This document shows positions 1 through 11,080 of a stretch of DNA of 64,000 nt, one piece after another. The stretch is from Zopfochytrium polystomum. Its lineage: Eukaryota; Chytridiomycota; Chytridiomycetes; Chytridiales; Chytridiaceae. Under the pieces are notes generated by a model. It was not told where the DNA came from. It searched no databases and worked only from the letters and a program-made list of their open reading frames with translations. A program made the translations under genes and the position numbers. How positions within the stretch are numbered: position 1 is the stretch's first letter; the number at the start of each line of letters is the position of its first letter. The stretch lies in the NCBI GenBank assembly GCA_025765615.1, contig JAIVFJ010000007.1:62001-126000 (forward strand), in the 5' to 3' direction.

Positions 1-344
1 TCGGAGACTCTTCGACAACTGTCGGCCGAAGAAGCCTGGCGTTGCGGCCCAATAAGGAAGAGGTATCTGCCGTGAAAAGTGTATTGAAACGCTTTCAGAG
101 TTTCCAAAAAATAAGGAGGAGCTTGAACGATAGAAGTCCAGATCCCATTGTGATGCATCCAATCCGCCGCTGGTTGGGGGTAGCTCGCGCCCCGTAAAGT
201 TTGGGTACCCGGTTCCTTGCTGTAAACTTGCGATTACTGGCATGATCAAAGTGGCGTTGTTATCAGAAGAGCAGATTGACCTAGTCACGGGCGGTCCGAC
301 ATCCATGTTCTGTGCATGGTTGAATCAAGCAATAATAAATAGAC

Positions 345-810
345 CTCTATTTGATTTCATTCGTCGTCTTCATAAACGGCGCGAAGCAGCAGATCCGACT
401 CCAAGCCCAGCGATTGTTCCACCACCGCCTCGTCCGCATCCTCCTGCACGAAAGTGTCCAACAAGCGGCTCGGCACAAAGACATCCGCCCCGGGCGGGCG
501 CGACCAAATCTGCAGCTGCCGATCGTCGTTGTGGACGACGCTGTACGAGAACGGGTACGGGGACGCTTTCTCGGGGAACTCCTTGTCCGGACAGTTGGCA
601 TTGTTCTCGAGGACGGCGGCGAGGTGGTCGTGCTGGTCGTGCAGGAGCAACAGGTGCCTGACAAACTGCCTAGGTGAAGGTAGACAGGCTGCGGTGGTCG
701 TCGTTGGTGCTTTCGGCAGCCTCGATGAAGCAGTTGTAGGCCAACCGGTGGCAGGAGAAGACGGACCCGGCGAGGACGCTCGCTCTGCCTGACTTCGTTT
801 GTTTGTTTCT
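345..810 (-). pseudogene. Short unknown-family unit, copy B (probably broken)
   Basis: No family recognised. Read on the minus strand, the upstream part encodes SCHRLAYNCFIEAA, which closely matches SCHRLANSHFIEAA in the neighbouring unit at 1.1-1.4 kb. The downstream part begins FVRHLLLLHDQ and runs about 100 residues to a tail LRAVYEDDE. The two parts lie in different frames: the first hits TAG just before the second (around 662-680), and dropping one base joins them. About ten residues present in the sister copy are missing at the junction. It is either a decayed paralogue or a gene with the +1 break seen elsewhere in the window. A ferritin-like helical pattern crossed my mind, but no diiron motif is clear. 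Confidence 0.35.
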
Positions 811-1108
811 TCGTCTGTTTGTTCTCTTCACCACACGCTGTGTGTCAAATTTCTAGTCTAGGCTTGGAGACGCGCGCGCAAGGCACAGCAAAGATATGAC
901 GTCAAACCATCAACAGCGAACACTCTCAAGCTTGGAACTGTTGAACTGGGATGCTGCACACTCTGCTGGAAGAAAGCAGCAGGCTGAAACGTTTTGAGGC
1001 AACAGTGTATGTTCTCGTTGAAGCAGTTGTTCGTTCCGACAAAAATCAGAACACAAACCGATATCCATTCAGTCACCGCCACCCACCGAGCCCACATTAA
1101 AAAGATCT

Positions 1109-1395
1109 TTATTTTACATAATTTTCATTTGTCGTCTTCATAAACGGCGCGGAGCCGTGGATCTGGCTCCAAGTCTTCGCTTCGATGTGGGCGTCCTGGT
1201 CTTCAAAGAGCAGCAGGTGCCGGACAAACTCCTTGCAGGTGCCCCGTTTCCTCCAGCCTTTGAAGAAAGTGGACAGGCTGCGGTAGTCGCCGTCTTCGTA
1301 CCTTTGGGCGGCCTCAATGAAGTGGCTGTTGGCCAACCGGTGGCAGGAGAGGATGACTCCGACGAGATGGCTTGCACTGCACGGCTGCATTGTTG
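1109..1395 (-). CDS. Short unknown-family unit, copy A
   Basis: Unrecognised protein, paralogous to the unit at 0.35-0.8 kb. Visible sequence: SCHRLANSHFIEAAQRYEDG, then a basic stretch ending GTCKEFVRHLLLFEDQD. The 3' end shares a nucleotide block with the sister copy (1124-1170 against 355-395). The tail LRAVYEDDK is in a different frame from the helix-rich body, so the 3' end is either spliced or frame-broken. No start codon or promoter can be fixed; the 5' part may lie upstream, towards 1420 or beyond. Confidence 0.35.
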
Positions 1396-1699
1396 TGGGT
1401 TTGTTTCTCTTCCCAAACGCCTTCCCTTTCCAGATTTTCCGCGAGTTTTGATTTACATACGTAAACTTTTCATCGTGTGTACTGAGCCTCTTCTCCTGTT
1501 ACTTGTGTGTCTGGAGACACGCCCGTGAGTCATTGTTCCAACAAGCTTAGCCTGTTGCATCGGGAAGCTGCGCAGACTCCGCTAGAGCCAGCAGCCGAGT
1601 GGAATGACTTTTGGAGCTGTGCTTGTTATGTTATCCGCTGTACAAATGAGTAGTATGAGCCGGGTGAGACACGGAGAACCGAACCAAGCGACATTCCAT

Positions 1700-2131
1700 T
1701 CAGTCGCTGCCACCACCGCGGCCAACCTCGCCGACTTCTAACGCCGCGATGGCGGCGGCTTCGTCCTCACCGACCCCATCGCTGCCGTGACCAGCACCTT
1801 CCTCCTCCGAAACTCCTGCCATCGGCATAGCCGCCGCCGCGCCCGCTCCACCACCCACGGGACGCCTCCCGCCACCCCGGTCGCCCTCCGCACCCTCCGC
1901 GGCCGCTGCCGCCGACGCGCCGGGCCGCGATTGCTGGCGCCCTCGAATGGGCGGAAGCGCGCGGACGGGCTTGCGTATCAGCATCTCGATCTCGCGTTTG
2001 AGCCCGTCGATCTGTGACGCTTGCGCTTGCACCAGCTCGATCAGTTTGTCGCGCTCGATAATGTCTTTACGAAGGGGGCCTGAGAATTCAGCGTTCTTGA
2101 AGAGAAGATCGTGCGTTCGTTCATCGGCCAT
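1700..2131 (-). CDS. Small coiled-coil/disordered protein
   Basis: Single-exon reading frame of 143 residues from MADERTHDLLF. I chose this ATG because the coiled-coil heptads begin right after it; another ATG lies six codons upstream. Residues 1-55 form an amphipathic coiled coil (IIERDKLIELVQAQASQIDG), followed by a basic RKPVRALPPIRG segment and a long Gly/Ala/Glu low-complexity tail. It starts about 90 nt downstream of the CFAP44 stop on the same strand, so the two could be neighbours in one transcription unit or this could be an independent gene. Family not recognised. The low-complexity tail is GC-rich, and the frame there is less certain. Confidence 0.4.
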   Translation of the reverse strand: MADERTHDLLFKNAEFSGPLRKDIIERDKLIELVQAQASQIDGLKREIEMLIRKPVRALPPIRGRQQSRPGASAAAAAEGAEGDRGGGRRPVGGGAGAAAAMPMAGVSEEEGAGHGSDGVGEDEAAAIAALEVGEVGRGGGSD

Positions 2132-2220
2132 GTGAAATTTAGGAACCAATGCGGGTCGGGGTTCGGGCGAATGTGGGTGGCATCCGAAAGAGAGGGAATT
2201 AATTAAGAGACGTAATGGAA

Positions 2221-5200
2221 CTATTGGGTACGCAGCAGACGCACCACAGATTTTTGGCTGTTGTTAAGCGACTCCTCCAAGCTGTGCTTGGACTGCGTCA
2301 GGGAGACCAGTCTCTCGAGAAGAAGAGTGTTTTGCTTTGTCGCTTTGGTGAGGGTTTCCTTCATCGAATTGACTTTGGCCTGCACGGAAGTATATGCACC
2401 GTTCAGCAAAATCGTTTATCGTGGGCGACAGAGAGTTAGCAATTACCTCCCACTGCTGCAGCTCCTTGATCTGCCTGGCATCCTCCCTCTGCAGCTTCTC
2501 GCGAAGCTCGTCCGCGGTCTTGTTGATTCCCATTCGCTCAAGCTTTTCCAGATCAATTACGTGCCCGAACTTGAGCATTTGCACGTCCGTTGCGCGATTG
2601 TCCAATTCGGCCAACTTCGCTTGCTTTTCTTTCCGGCTCTTATTGAGCGCTACGTGCATTTTTCGTAGCTCCTTGTGCTGCTTGCGAATATCTGCCTTTT
2701 CCTGTGGATAAAGATACAAAGAAGAAATGAAAAGTTGGTCAGCTTCGCAGAACGCGATAGCAGAACAAGTAACCTGGTGCAGTTCCTTGATTCGATTACG
2801 CAGCTTTGCTAGGCCGCTGTTCAAAAACACAATTGTCTGGCTGAGCGAAGCGGGCATGGCGTTCCGTTCCAGATGCTGAATCTGGTGAAACCGCAACGGA
2901 ACGACGACATCCAGCTCGTTCAGTTTTTTCTGCTTTTGGTTTTGGAACTCTTGGATGTCGGCTTCGGCGCCTTTCAACGCAAGGTCAATCGTTTTTTTCC
3001 TTTTTGAGCAAACCGTCGTGCTCTTTTTTGAGGGCCTTTTTGTTTCGATTGTGTTACAAGCTATTTTTAAGGATCCGAGAATGGCACAAATTCTCACGTC
3101 GATGGCTTTTTGGATCTCTGCGATAACGTCTTCTTGATCCAGCTTCAACTCGCGAAGGTCGAGCACTTTTGCGAAAAGAGCCGGGTCAAGATCGCTCGGG
3201 CATTTTTCCGCCTTCCCGCCTCCGCTCGACGTCGAACTGCCGTCATCGTCGCTGTCGTCTTCGTCGTCCTCGTCCGATTCGTCCTCCATCTCTTCCTCGT
3301 CTTCATCGTCCTGCCCGTTCTCCTTTGTGTCTCGGAGCTTTTTCTGTTGAAACAGAATGTTGATTAGATGGGGCAAGAAAGCATTGCGGTAGACAACGTA
3401 AGATGAACCTTTTGGCGTTTAATCTTCTTTTTGAAGATTTTTGTCAGCATCTCTTCGTACTTGTTATTCTCCCCAAGCGTTCGCTCAAACTCTTCTTGTA
3501 TCTCCCGCTCCTTTCGAATGACCAGTTCGATCTCGCTCTTCTTAGCATTCAATCTGTCCTGACATTCCTTGATCTGTTTGGAAAAATTAGTCAAGTTCAT
3601 TCTTGCGTTTCGGTCCAATATTGTCCCAATACCTTCATGTCGCTATCCTTTTTCTCGATCCGCTTCAAAGCAATCTTGTCCACCAAGGCGTTGTCGTGCG
3701 TCTCAAATTCTTTTAGGAAACACCACTCACGGTAGAGTACGAGGAGCTGCATATCCGCCATCTTCAAGTCTAAACAGCAAATGGGGAGAGTGTCAGAGTG
3801 CGCCGTTCACAAATTCGATGGGAACGACAACACAAACCTGCGTCAAGAGACATCCTCTCTTTCAACAATGCTTCCACAGAGGCGTCAAATTCTTTCATGC
3901 AATCTGCGATCATCTGTGGGGGAAAAAAATTGAGCATGCCCAGCGATTATCAGCACGCCGAGAGAATTAATCGCTTACCTTTAAAATCCTCGATTTTCTG
4001 AACTGAAGGACCTTTACTTTGACATCCCTCTCGGTCCGCTCCAACGGCGATAGCCCCTGGATGCTCGGCGTCTTCCGAGAAGTCGCAGTCGTCGGTCGCG
4101 AGGCTCCGTCCACCCTTCCTTCCACTTTCGCCTCCGGCTTCTCCGCCGCCGAGACCGACACCGCCACCGCGGGAGCCTCCTTTTCCTTTTCTTTCGTGCC
4201 GCCACTCCCGAACCCGCCCATCATGTCCCCGTCGCCGTTGCGCGCCTTTGCGGCCATCGCCTCGCCTTCCCGCTGCAGCTCGGCAACGTCCTCCGCCGTC
4301 ACAATGTAGCGTCGCTCTGGGTACGCGGTCGCCTCCATCGTCGGCGTCCACAGAGTGTGCGTCGACTCCACGTCCAACTTGCGCAACTCGCCTTCGATTT
4401 GCGTCACGGCTTCGTTGCTTCGGACTATAAAGTCGATGAGGGCCTGTTTTTTGTCTCGCAGAGAAAGGATCTGGAGGTTGAATTGCTGCGAGCATTCAAT
4501 CAATGTCGTCGTAGTGCTTGGATTAGAATATGTAGCATGGACAACGAGAACTGCGCGAAAAACAGAATAGCTTGCCTCTTTCAAGTTGAAAACGCTCTCC
4601 TTCAGCAGTAGTATCTGCCGCTTCTTCTTGTCGGCATCGATTCGGTCTACTTCCGACACAACGTAGTTTTCCCCTGACTTTAGCTTGTAGTCGCCCATGT
4701 GCGTCTCTGCGTATTTGATCGCCGCCACGTCTCGAGGATCTTCGTAGCTTTCGTCAGGTTTAAGCTCAAGTAGAGCTTTGAATTGATGAGTGCGTTCGGC
4801 GCGTAGAGCTTTACGAGCTTCGAGCTTTGATCGCGAGTCGTTGGCATGCTGGGTGGGGTAATTGAGTTAAGCATTGAGATTTGTTATCGAAGAAAGAAAA
4901 AGCGGGACAGGTTCAGTGACTTTGTGAGAGGCTCAATATGCAACAACTGGCATTTAAAGATCACCTTCGCAGCTTTTTTCACTTGGGTGGCTCCGTCCCC
5001 TCCCTGTCCGGCTCGCACGTTTTCATCGTTGTTTTCCGCACTTTCTTGTGTCGATTCATTATTTCCATCCATCAGCCCCACTTTTGGCCCGCCTCTGCTT
5101 CCTACCAACGACTTGAGCGCTGTCTCGTCGTCTTCGTCGAGCTTCAGAGTACGAAATGTCGCGACGCTGAGGCCAGACTTGAATGCATTGATTTCGATGC

Positions 5201-8200
5201 TTTCTGTCTGCAGCACATCGAGGAACTTTTTCTTGAGCTTATTCGGCCCGATCGACTCTTTTTCGGAGATCCAGGCTAGTTCCTTTTGGAGAGTCTCAAT
5301 GCGCTCTTTTGTTTTCTTTTCTAATAAGTGAAAGATTTAGAAGACCGCAAGGATCATTACTGGACTCACCGATGTCAGAGCGGAGGTTGGGATCCACCTG
5401 AATTGATTTCCGATCGAATTTCGGGTCGACCGCTTCCAGTTCCGCGACTGCTTTAAGAAATTCAGAGCGAAGTTCGCTTATGTAGTTTCTCGTGAGCTGC
5501 TTCTTGCGTTCGGCCTCCTCCAGCTCGCGGTCTTTCTCTGCTTTGACCTTTGTCTCTTGAAGTGTGTAGGATGAAGATTCCACGATGTCCTCAACGACTC
5601 CTTCGTCCTTCTCCCCAGCGGTTGCTTCGAATGCTTATCAATAGACAAAAATTGAATCGAACAAAAAAACCTTCAGAAACGTTCGCCATTGACACATGAG
5701 ATCAAACCTTGACTTTCTTGCACGTCCACGTGTGTGAGCCGCCAGACGAACAAACCACCATCGCTTCCAGCAGAGCACAAGAATGCATCGTCAAACGACG
5801 TGACCAGGCTGTTGACACGGCCCCTGTCGCAATCGTGCGCGTGACCGTACCAGTACTGTCCCGCTTCCTCGTCCCTGTTCGGGCCAGCCGTCGACATTAC
5901 TCGTGGCGCCGCGGTTCCCGTCGTTTCCTGCTGCGCACTACTGGACTCTATCACGGCTCGCTTTTGAAGTTCTTTCTCCGCTAACTGCTCCTCGAACGAA
6001 ATGCTATAGTGCTCGTAGGTCTCGTGGCCAAGCGTCCAACCGTGCAGAAGCATGTCTTCAAGACGTATTTTCCTGAGGAAGGTCATGCCATCGAGGGTAC
6101 CAGCCAGAAGGTACTTTCCGGATGCTGTAAGTCGGAGGTCCGTAAACGGTGCTTTGTAAACAAGAAGTAGGCTGAATATGGAAAGGCCGTAAGTGTGGCG
6201 TTGCATGCTAACATCTGTCAAAATGAATAGGGACAAAGAACCGACCGGCTCATTGTGGGATCATCAAACTTGCACGATCGAATTTCGCCTTCCCCGAACT
6301 TGTTTACTAGGGCCACGAGAAAGTATCCACCCTCAAGGTACAGGGCTAACGTCACCGGTGACTCGTCTACAATTACAAGACCCCGCTTCCTCCTCAAGGC
6401 CGACATGAGGCGACTTGGATTGTCTTTTTCCCCTTTTCCATCTTCCGCGGGGCCAGCTGCTGCTCCGGCTGCAGTTGCAGGCGGAGGAGCAGACTGTGCT
6501 GCAGCGGCTGGGGATCCGTCCCCTCCTGACGTGGCTTTCCCATCCGAGCCGTTCGCCGCGTCGCCCTTTTCCTCCTCCTTTGGCGGCGGGGGCACTTTCA
6601 ACTGCCAGCGCTTCACTTGGAGGCTCTCCAGCTCCAATTGATACGTCACCCGGCTGTCGTTCGAGCTCGGCACAACCATTGACAACATCAATCCATCGGA
6701 GAGAACAACCATCGTGCGCTTCCCGTCAATCTCAGGCTCCGCATCGCGCCCTCGGCGTCCCTCGCCTCCGCCCTCAGAATCTCGGCTGCCTTCCTCGCTG
6801 CCGAGGTCGCTGCGGTCCACGCGACTGCTGCGCTGAGACCCACCGCCGCTGCCGCCGTCCCCGCTGTCATCCGATCCCGTGCCCGCCGCGGCTGGCTCAA
6901 AGTCCTGCAGATACAGGTGGTTGTCCGGCGAGAAGCTGACGCAGGTCGCCGACGCCTCGAGCTCTACAAACCCCAGTGGGGTCACGCTCACCGCGCCTCT
7001 CCCGAAAACAAGCGGCTGCTGCTGCCCGTCCCCGGATGTGAACGCATCATCTTCGGAGGCGTTCCCAGCCGCAGGTTCCAGGCGGAAAAAGAAGACGCAA
7101 CGGTCTTCCGCGCCAGTGGTGGCGAGATAGCCGCCGTCAGAGCTGATTGCGATACTACTGACGCTGCCCTTGTGTGGTTTGAATGCGTAGTGGAGCTTGA
7201 GCTCGACGTTGGTGGCGTCGTATATAGCTTCGTGAGACATAATGCGCAGGACGCCGTCCGAGAAGCCGGCGGCGAAGGTCAGTCCGCGAACATCCAGGAG
7301 CTGAAAAGGGCATAGTCTCGGTCAGGATTAAAGATAAAAGCAGAGCAGAGCGAGAAAGAAAGAAGAATTTACATCCGGAAGGTACGTGAGAGAGGATCCG
7401 CCGCAGGGAAATCTTTGTCGGAAGAGAACTGCTTTGTTCTGATAATCGTAAAGTCGGAGTGTTCCATCCGAGCCTAAACTCAATAGAGAATGTCTCAGTG
7501 GGCTGGCGTCGGCAGCGACAACCGCTCCTGAATGGAAGGAGAGAAGCCTATCGACAGTGCGCTTATTTGTATCCAGCTTCAGCAGATGTCCTTGAGTGTC
7601 CTGAATGTAGTACTCCGTTGGGTTTTCAAGGCTTCGAACCATCGTTCGAATCTGCAAGAGAAATGTTACCAAACACTTGAATCCCCGGTAAGGAATTAAA
7701 CCTTTGCATCCTTCCCAATCAGAAACTCGTCCAAAAACTCCATCTCAAACACCCGAACTTGCAATGGTCCCGAGCTTGAAACAGGAGCGCCGCCGGTACC
7801 ATCGCCGCCCCCTGATCCAGCGGCCGGGGATGTTACATCCGCATTGTCAATGGTCTCGAAATCCCAAACTCGAACGTATCCATCTTCACCAGCCGTGTAC
7901 ACTTCGTTATCGACCATTAAAATGACGTCGATCCTGCCCGCGTGGCACGGCTTGCGTCCTTTATCCGACAATTCGCACTTGATCAAACCGCCGTCCCAGA
8001 GCAGCAAGTTGCCGGTCTCTGTGGACGACAGCACTTTTCCGTCTGGTAGTTGAATGAAGGCGCTGATGTCGGTCAACTCGGACGCTCCAAATTTGCCCAG
8101 GTAGCCCTGGAGCTTGAGGCCCGTGAATGTTGACGCCATACGCCAGAATTTGATGTGGCCCATGCCCGAGGTCGTCAAGTTTCCGTCGCTGTCGGCCGCA

Positions 8201-9136
8201 AAAGCTACTTTGAAGACGTCCTGAGTGTTTTGGTTTTTTGTGTCGAGGTGTTATCGACGCGCTCTTCCCAAATTTCTCTCAATCATCAAGCTTATCTATA
8301 CCTGGGAGAAAGCCTTGCTCCTCAAAATCACGCTCTCGTTCGCCCAATCCCACATTGTCAGCATGTAGTCGGGGTCGGTTCCGACGGATGCCAGCTTGCT
8401 ACCAGTAGCATTGAAACAAACGTTAGGAATAGCCTTTTGTCGCTCCGGCCCGAAGAACTCGAACGATTTCCATCGTCGGATACTCGAAAATGAATATGGC
8501 CGGGGCGGCGAAGTAAACTTCTGCCACTGCAATGTACTTTCGCGTTGGATGCACCTAAAGTTCTGTTGAGCGTCCGTCCGTGCTATAGTAAGATCATCCT
8601 ACCGCTATGGCGCCAACTCCTCCGTCACGGACACCTTGATGGTACGTTTGCTCCATTGTCTTCAGGTTAATCCAAAACGAGCACATTTCCCACTGAAGTC
8701 AACAATGTTGATTCATCCATCAAGTGCAAGTTTGCGCGCTTATTTGAGTCAAAGCCGAAAGAGCAGCTGTGGGACAAGTCGCACGTCATTGGCAGAGATG
8801 TTGACGAAGGTTGAGCTGAGGAATGGAGTCAAAAGTGTGGCACGTACTGCAGTCGAAGCAAATCTTGGGGCATGAGCTTTCCAGACGCATCAGCGGGGAG
8901 AAAACTCGATCGATCATAGTAATTTTCGTCATTATTGTCGGTTTGGGTAAGAGCTGAGAATTTAACGAGCTGCGCATCAGTACTGAAGGCAGCTGGTGTT
9001 GACTGTAAGCTCCGCTCATCTTACATTGATCGTTGGGCTGCTGCGGCGTGGAGGAATCCTTTGAATCAGCGGCGGCCAAAGTAGTGGGACCGTCGCCGTC
9101 TGCGCCACGACCGGCTGCAGATCCTGGCGGTGCCAT
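2221..9136 (-). CDS. CFAP44: CFAP44 (WDR52), flagellar inner-dynein tether protein
   Basis: CFAP44 works with CFAP43 at the base of inner-arm dynein f/I1 in motile axonemes. The N-terminal half is a WD-repeat region: [52 protein letters not shown] and [14 protein letters not shown] are near-diagnostic for this family. A Gly/Ser/acidic linker follows (about 6.4-7.0 kb). The C-terminal half is coiled coil, with [29 protein letters not shown] and a final [14 protein letters not shown] see about 17 exons joined by short introns, including a GC-AG intron near 4.5 kb (donor gcaagc). The frame needs single-base corrections near 2985-2998, 8425-8432 and 8667-8673, and probably in exon 1 (ATG at 9136). 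VPS25 starts 81 bp away in the opposite direction. Confidence 0.93.
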
Positions 9137-9217
9137 CCGGTTGGGGGTCAATGCTTCTCGTCCAAACCCTCTCAGACAATTTTCAACTGTTCCGTCAAGT
9201 CACGTGAGGAGCCAAGC
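9137..9217. promoter_or_regulatory. Shared CFAP44/VPS25 intergenic region
   Basis: Only 81 bp separate the two divergent start codons, so both promoters and 5' leaders must fit here or overlap the neighbouring first exons. It contains a CACGTGA element (about 9201), an E-box-like core. No TATA box is evident. Confidence 0.5.
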
Positions 9218-10102
9218 ATGGCGCAGCAGAAGAAGTGGGTTGCGCCGCCGATCCACAGCTTCCCGCCTTTCTTCACGTACGTTTCTCTGAGCTGAGATGG
9301 CCCTCTCCTCATCGATGCTTCCCGACCGCCGATCGAACCGTATTGCCTCCTTTCTTTCCTTCTAACTGCCTCGGACCCCATCGACCCAGCCGCCAGCCCA
9401 CATCTGACACTTGGGAGCGGCAAAAGGAACTGTGGGGCGAAGTGATCTTATCGTACTGCCAGGCACACTCCGGTATTTGTGATTGACGTCAGCGACTCGA
9501 TCAAGTCTCCTTTGTTCTCCAACGCGTCGATCAAACGTTGAGTAGTGACATTTTACTTGCTCGTCGTAGCCCAACTCTATTACTTTGGGAAACGCAGGAT
9601 CTCTGAAACTCGATGTTGCGGTCAGCCTGCTCGACGATCTGGTTGCGAGAGGTGAAGCGAACTTGTGCTGCGCCACAGCTGCCTAATAACGTTTTGACAA
9701 TGTGCAGGCGGGGCGGAATGGCTGAACGCGAAGTCCAAGCAGCGGTGCCTGGTGTGGTGGAGGAAGCCTGAGGAGTGGGCGGCACTTATTCACGGATGGG
9801 TGAGTTGGCGGCTTCGATAACCAAAATCATTTTCGTGTGAGTTACTGACAGATCACTCAAGGCAAACGTGGCGGGACAAAGCATATGTACTGTTTTCGAA
9901 CTTATTCATGGAGACACAACAGAGAGCGAAGGTAAGTTACAGTCTTTGTGCACCGTAACTTAACGCTCTTGCTTGCGCAGCATTTCACGGAATGGACGAT
10001 ACCGCCTTGAAGAAAGTGCTCGAGGTTCTGGTTCGGCAGGGGAAGGGTCAAATTTTCTATGGTTCTAGCGATAGCGATATGGGTTTTAAATTTGCCCTCT
10101 AG
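9218..10102 (+). CDS. VPS25: VPS25, ESCRT-II subunit
   Basis: ESCRT-II component that acts on endosomes to recruit ESCRT-III (Vps20) during multivesicular-body sorting. The short N-terminal exon encodes the PPF-containing motif SFPPFFT, which in Vps25 binds Vps22/Vps36. Later exons give QPTSDTWERQKELWG, IKSPLFSN, LLDDLVARGGAEWLN, RCLVWWRKPEEWAALI (tandem winged helices) and FHGMDDTALKKVLEVL. Length and order match the usual roughly 180-residue family. Five exons fit. Exon 2 needs one base removed between 9470 and 9490: reading from YCQAH into SDSIKSPLF requires a +1 step, and the uncorrected frame stops at TGA (9483-9485). The gene ends 45 bp from the NTMT1 stop (convergent). Confidence 0.93.
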
Positions 10103-10147
10103 ATACATGCTTATATTCCCGATGGCACGTTTCCCTCAACTGCGATG

Positions 10148-10994
10148 TTACCGCAATATATACATTCTAACTGGGAAGAGCCCTTTGGGAAATCCTTGCT
10201 GAATGTCCTGCTTCAAAATTTGAAGCCCTGCTTTTGCGAAAATAGACTCCAGATGCTCTCGAGTTCGTGTGACGCTACTATCCTCCTCATCTTTTTCCAG
10301 CTTCGCGACGGAAGTGTTTTCCTTCACGCCTATAAAGCCGTTCGGTCTGAGGCCTGCCTTGCATCGCACGAAAAACGCGACCAAGTCATCTGAACGAACG
10401 CGCAGCCGTTTGAGCAACCAATCTTGGGAAGAACTTCATCGAACTCACCATCCGTCAAATGCCCTAAAACCCACTGCGACCAGATCGCGTCGTACCGCCC
10501 AGGCTCAGGGATAAAGTCTTGGAGTCCCAAAGGAACAAACTTTTGAACTCGGTGAGCGAGTCCATCGCGTTCAAAGTTCTTCCGGCCTTGCTCCAAGAAT
10601 ATGCGATTCTGCTCCACCAGGTCAACAGAGTCGTAGACTTTCAAAAGAAAGCCTTTCGACACGCGACCAATTCCAGCGCCACAATCTGCTCAACAATGAG
10701 AAAGTGATGACTACCGACCCACGGTGAGACCTACCGCATGCGAGAGCCTTCCCTGGAGCTGGACGGCCCTGTTTCGCCTCGTCCGCGAAAAAATCTGAAA
10801 CGAAAGCTACGGATGACTTGCAGTCGATGGTAGTGAGCTTTCCAAAGCCACCAAGCATTCCCTCGACAGTTGACGGCACTGAGGACCAGTACGCTGCTGC
10901 ATCGACGTACCAGGACGATGGAGGGGTGAAGGGTGGTTCGCCATCACCCACTGGATCAGCTGCTGGGATGGGCGGGTTTGTCGGTAGTTGACAT
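10148..10994 (-). CDS. NTMT1: NTMT1, protein N-terminal methyltransferase
   Basis: SAM-dependent alpha-N-methyltransferase (METTL11A/Tae1 family) that modifies the exposed N-terminus of X-P-K-type proteins such as ribosomal proteins. Visible motifs: SAYW-like AAAYWSSVPSTVEGMLGGFG at the start of the domain, the SAM-binding DCGAGIGRVSKG, GLQDFIPEPGRYDAIWSQW, then HLTD joined across an intron to DDLVAFFVRCKAGLRPNGF. The end is PVRMYILR. Three exons. The best start is the ATG at 10994 (cacc-ATG), but it lies one frame away from the domain: its frame stops after 12 codons, and one extra base (perhaps in AAA or CCC near 10970-10980) must be lost to give an uninterrupted protein. An in-frame ATG further upstream at 11047 would add a Lys/Arg-rich leader overlapping the neighbouring gene's leader. 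Confidence 0.9.
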
Positions 10995-11080
10995 GGTGGG
11001 CGATCTTTCTTTCTTTCTTTCCTTTCTCCTTTGCGTTGGCAGCGCAAACCAATCTATTGAGATCGAAGCCAAGCCCCGCG
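10995..11080. promoter_or_regulatory. Shared NTMT1/Pol5 intergenic region
   Basis: An 86-bp gap between divergent start codons, dominated by a TTTC-type pyrimidine tract on the plus strand (about 11005-11030). It must hold the core promoters or leaders for both genes. Confidence 0.45.

Noticed and set aside
345..1395. Ferritin-like identity for the tandem pair
   Set aside because: Only vague helical similarity; the diiron ligands cannot be placed.
2940..3110. Continuous reading through CFAP44 3.0-3.1 kb as coding
   Set aside because: The open frame runs through an intron; a 62-nt intron ending acaaaaag gives a gap-free alignment with the coiled coil.
6415..6939. Long plus-strand Pro/Arg-rich open frames opposite CFAP44, and similar ones opposite HYOU1 and the ankyrin exons
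   Set aside because: GC-rich antisense shadows of real coding sequence, with no splice or family support.
8425..9490. A strict rule that ribosomes skip the T of an in-frame stop codon at every break
   Set aside because: It fits many sites, but any +1 break soon meets a zero-frame stop. At CFAP44 8670, the ankyrin breaks and HYOU1 32700, alignments favour a surplus base elsewhere, or no stop is nearby. Kept only as one hypothesis.
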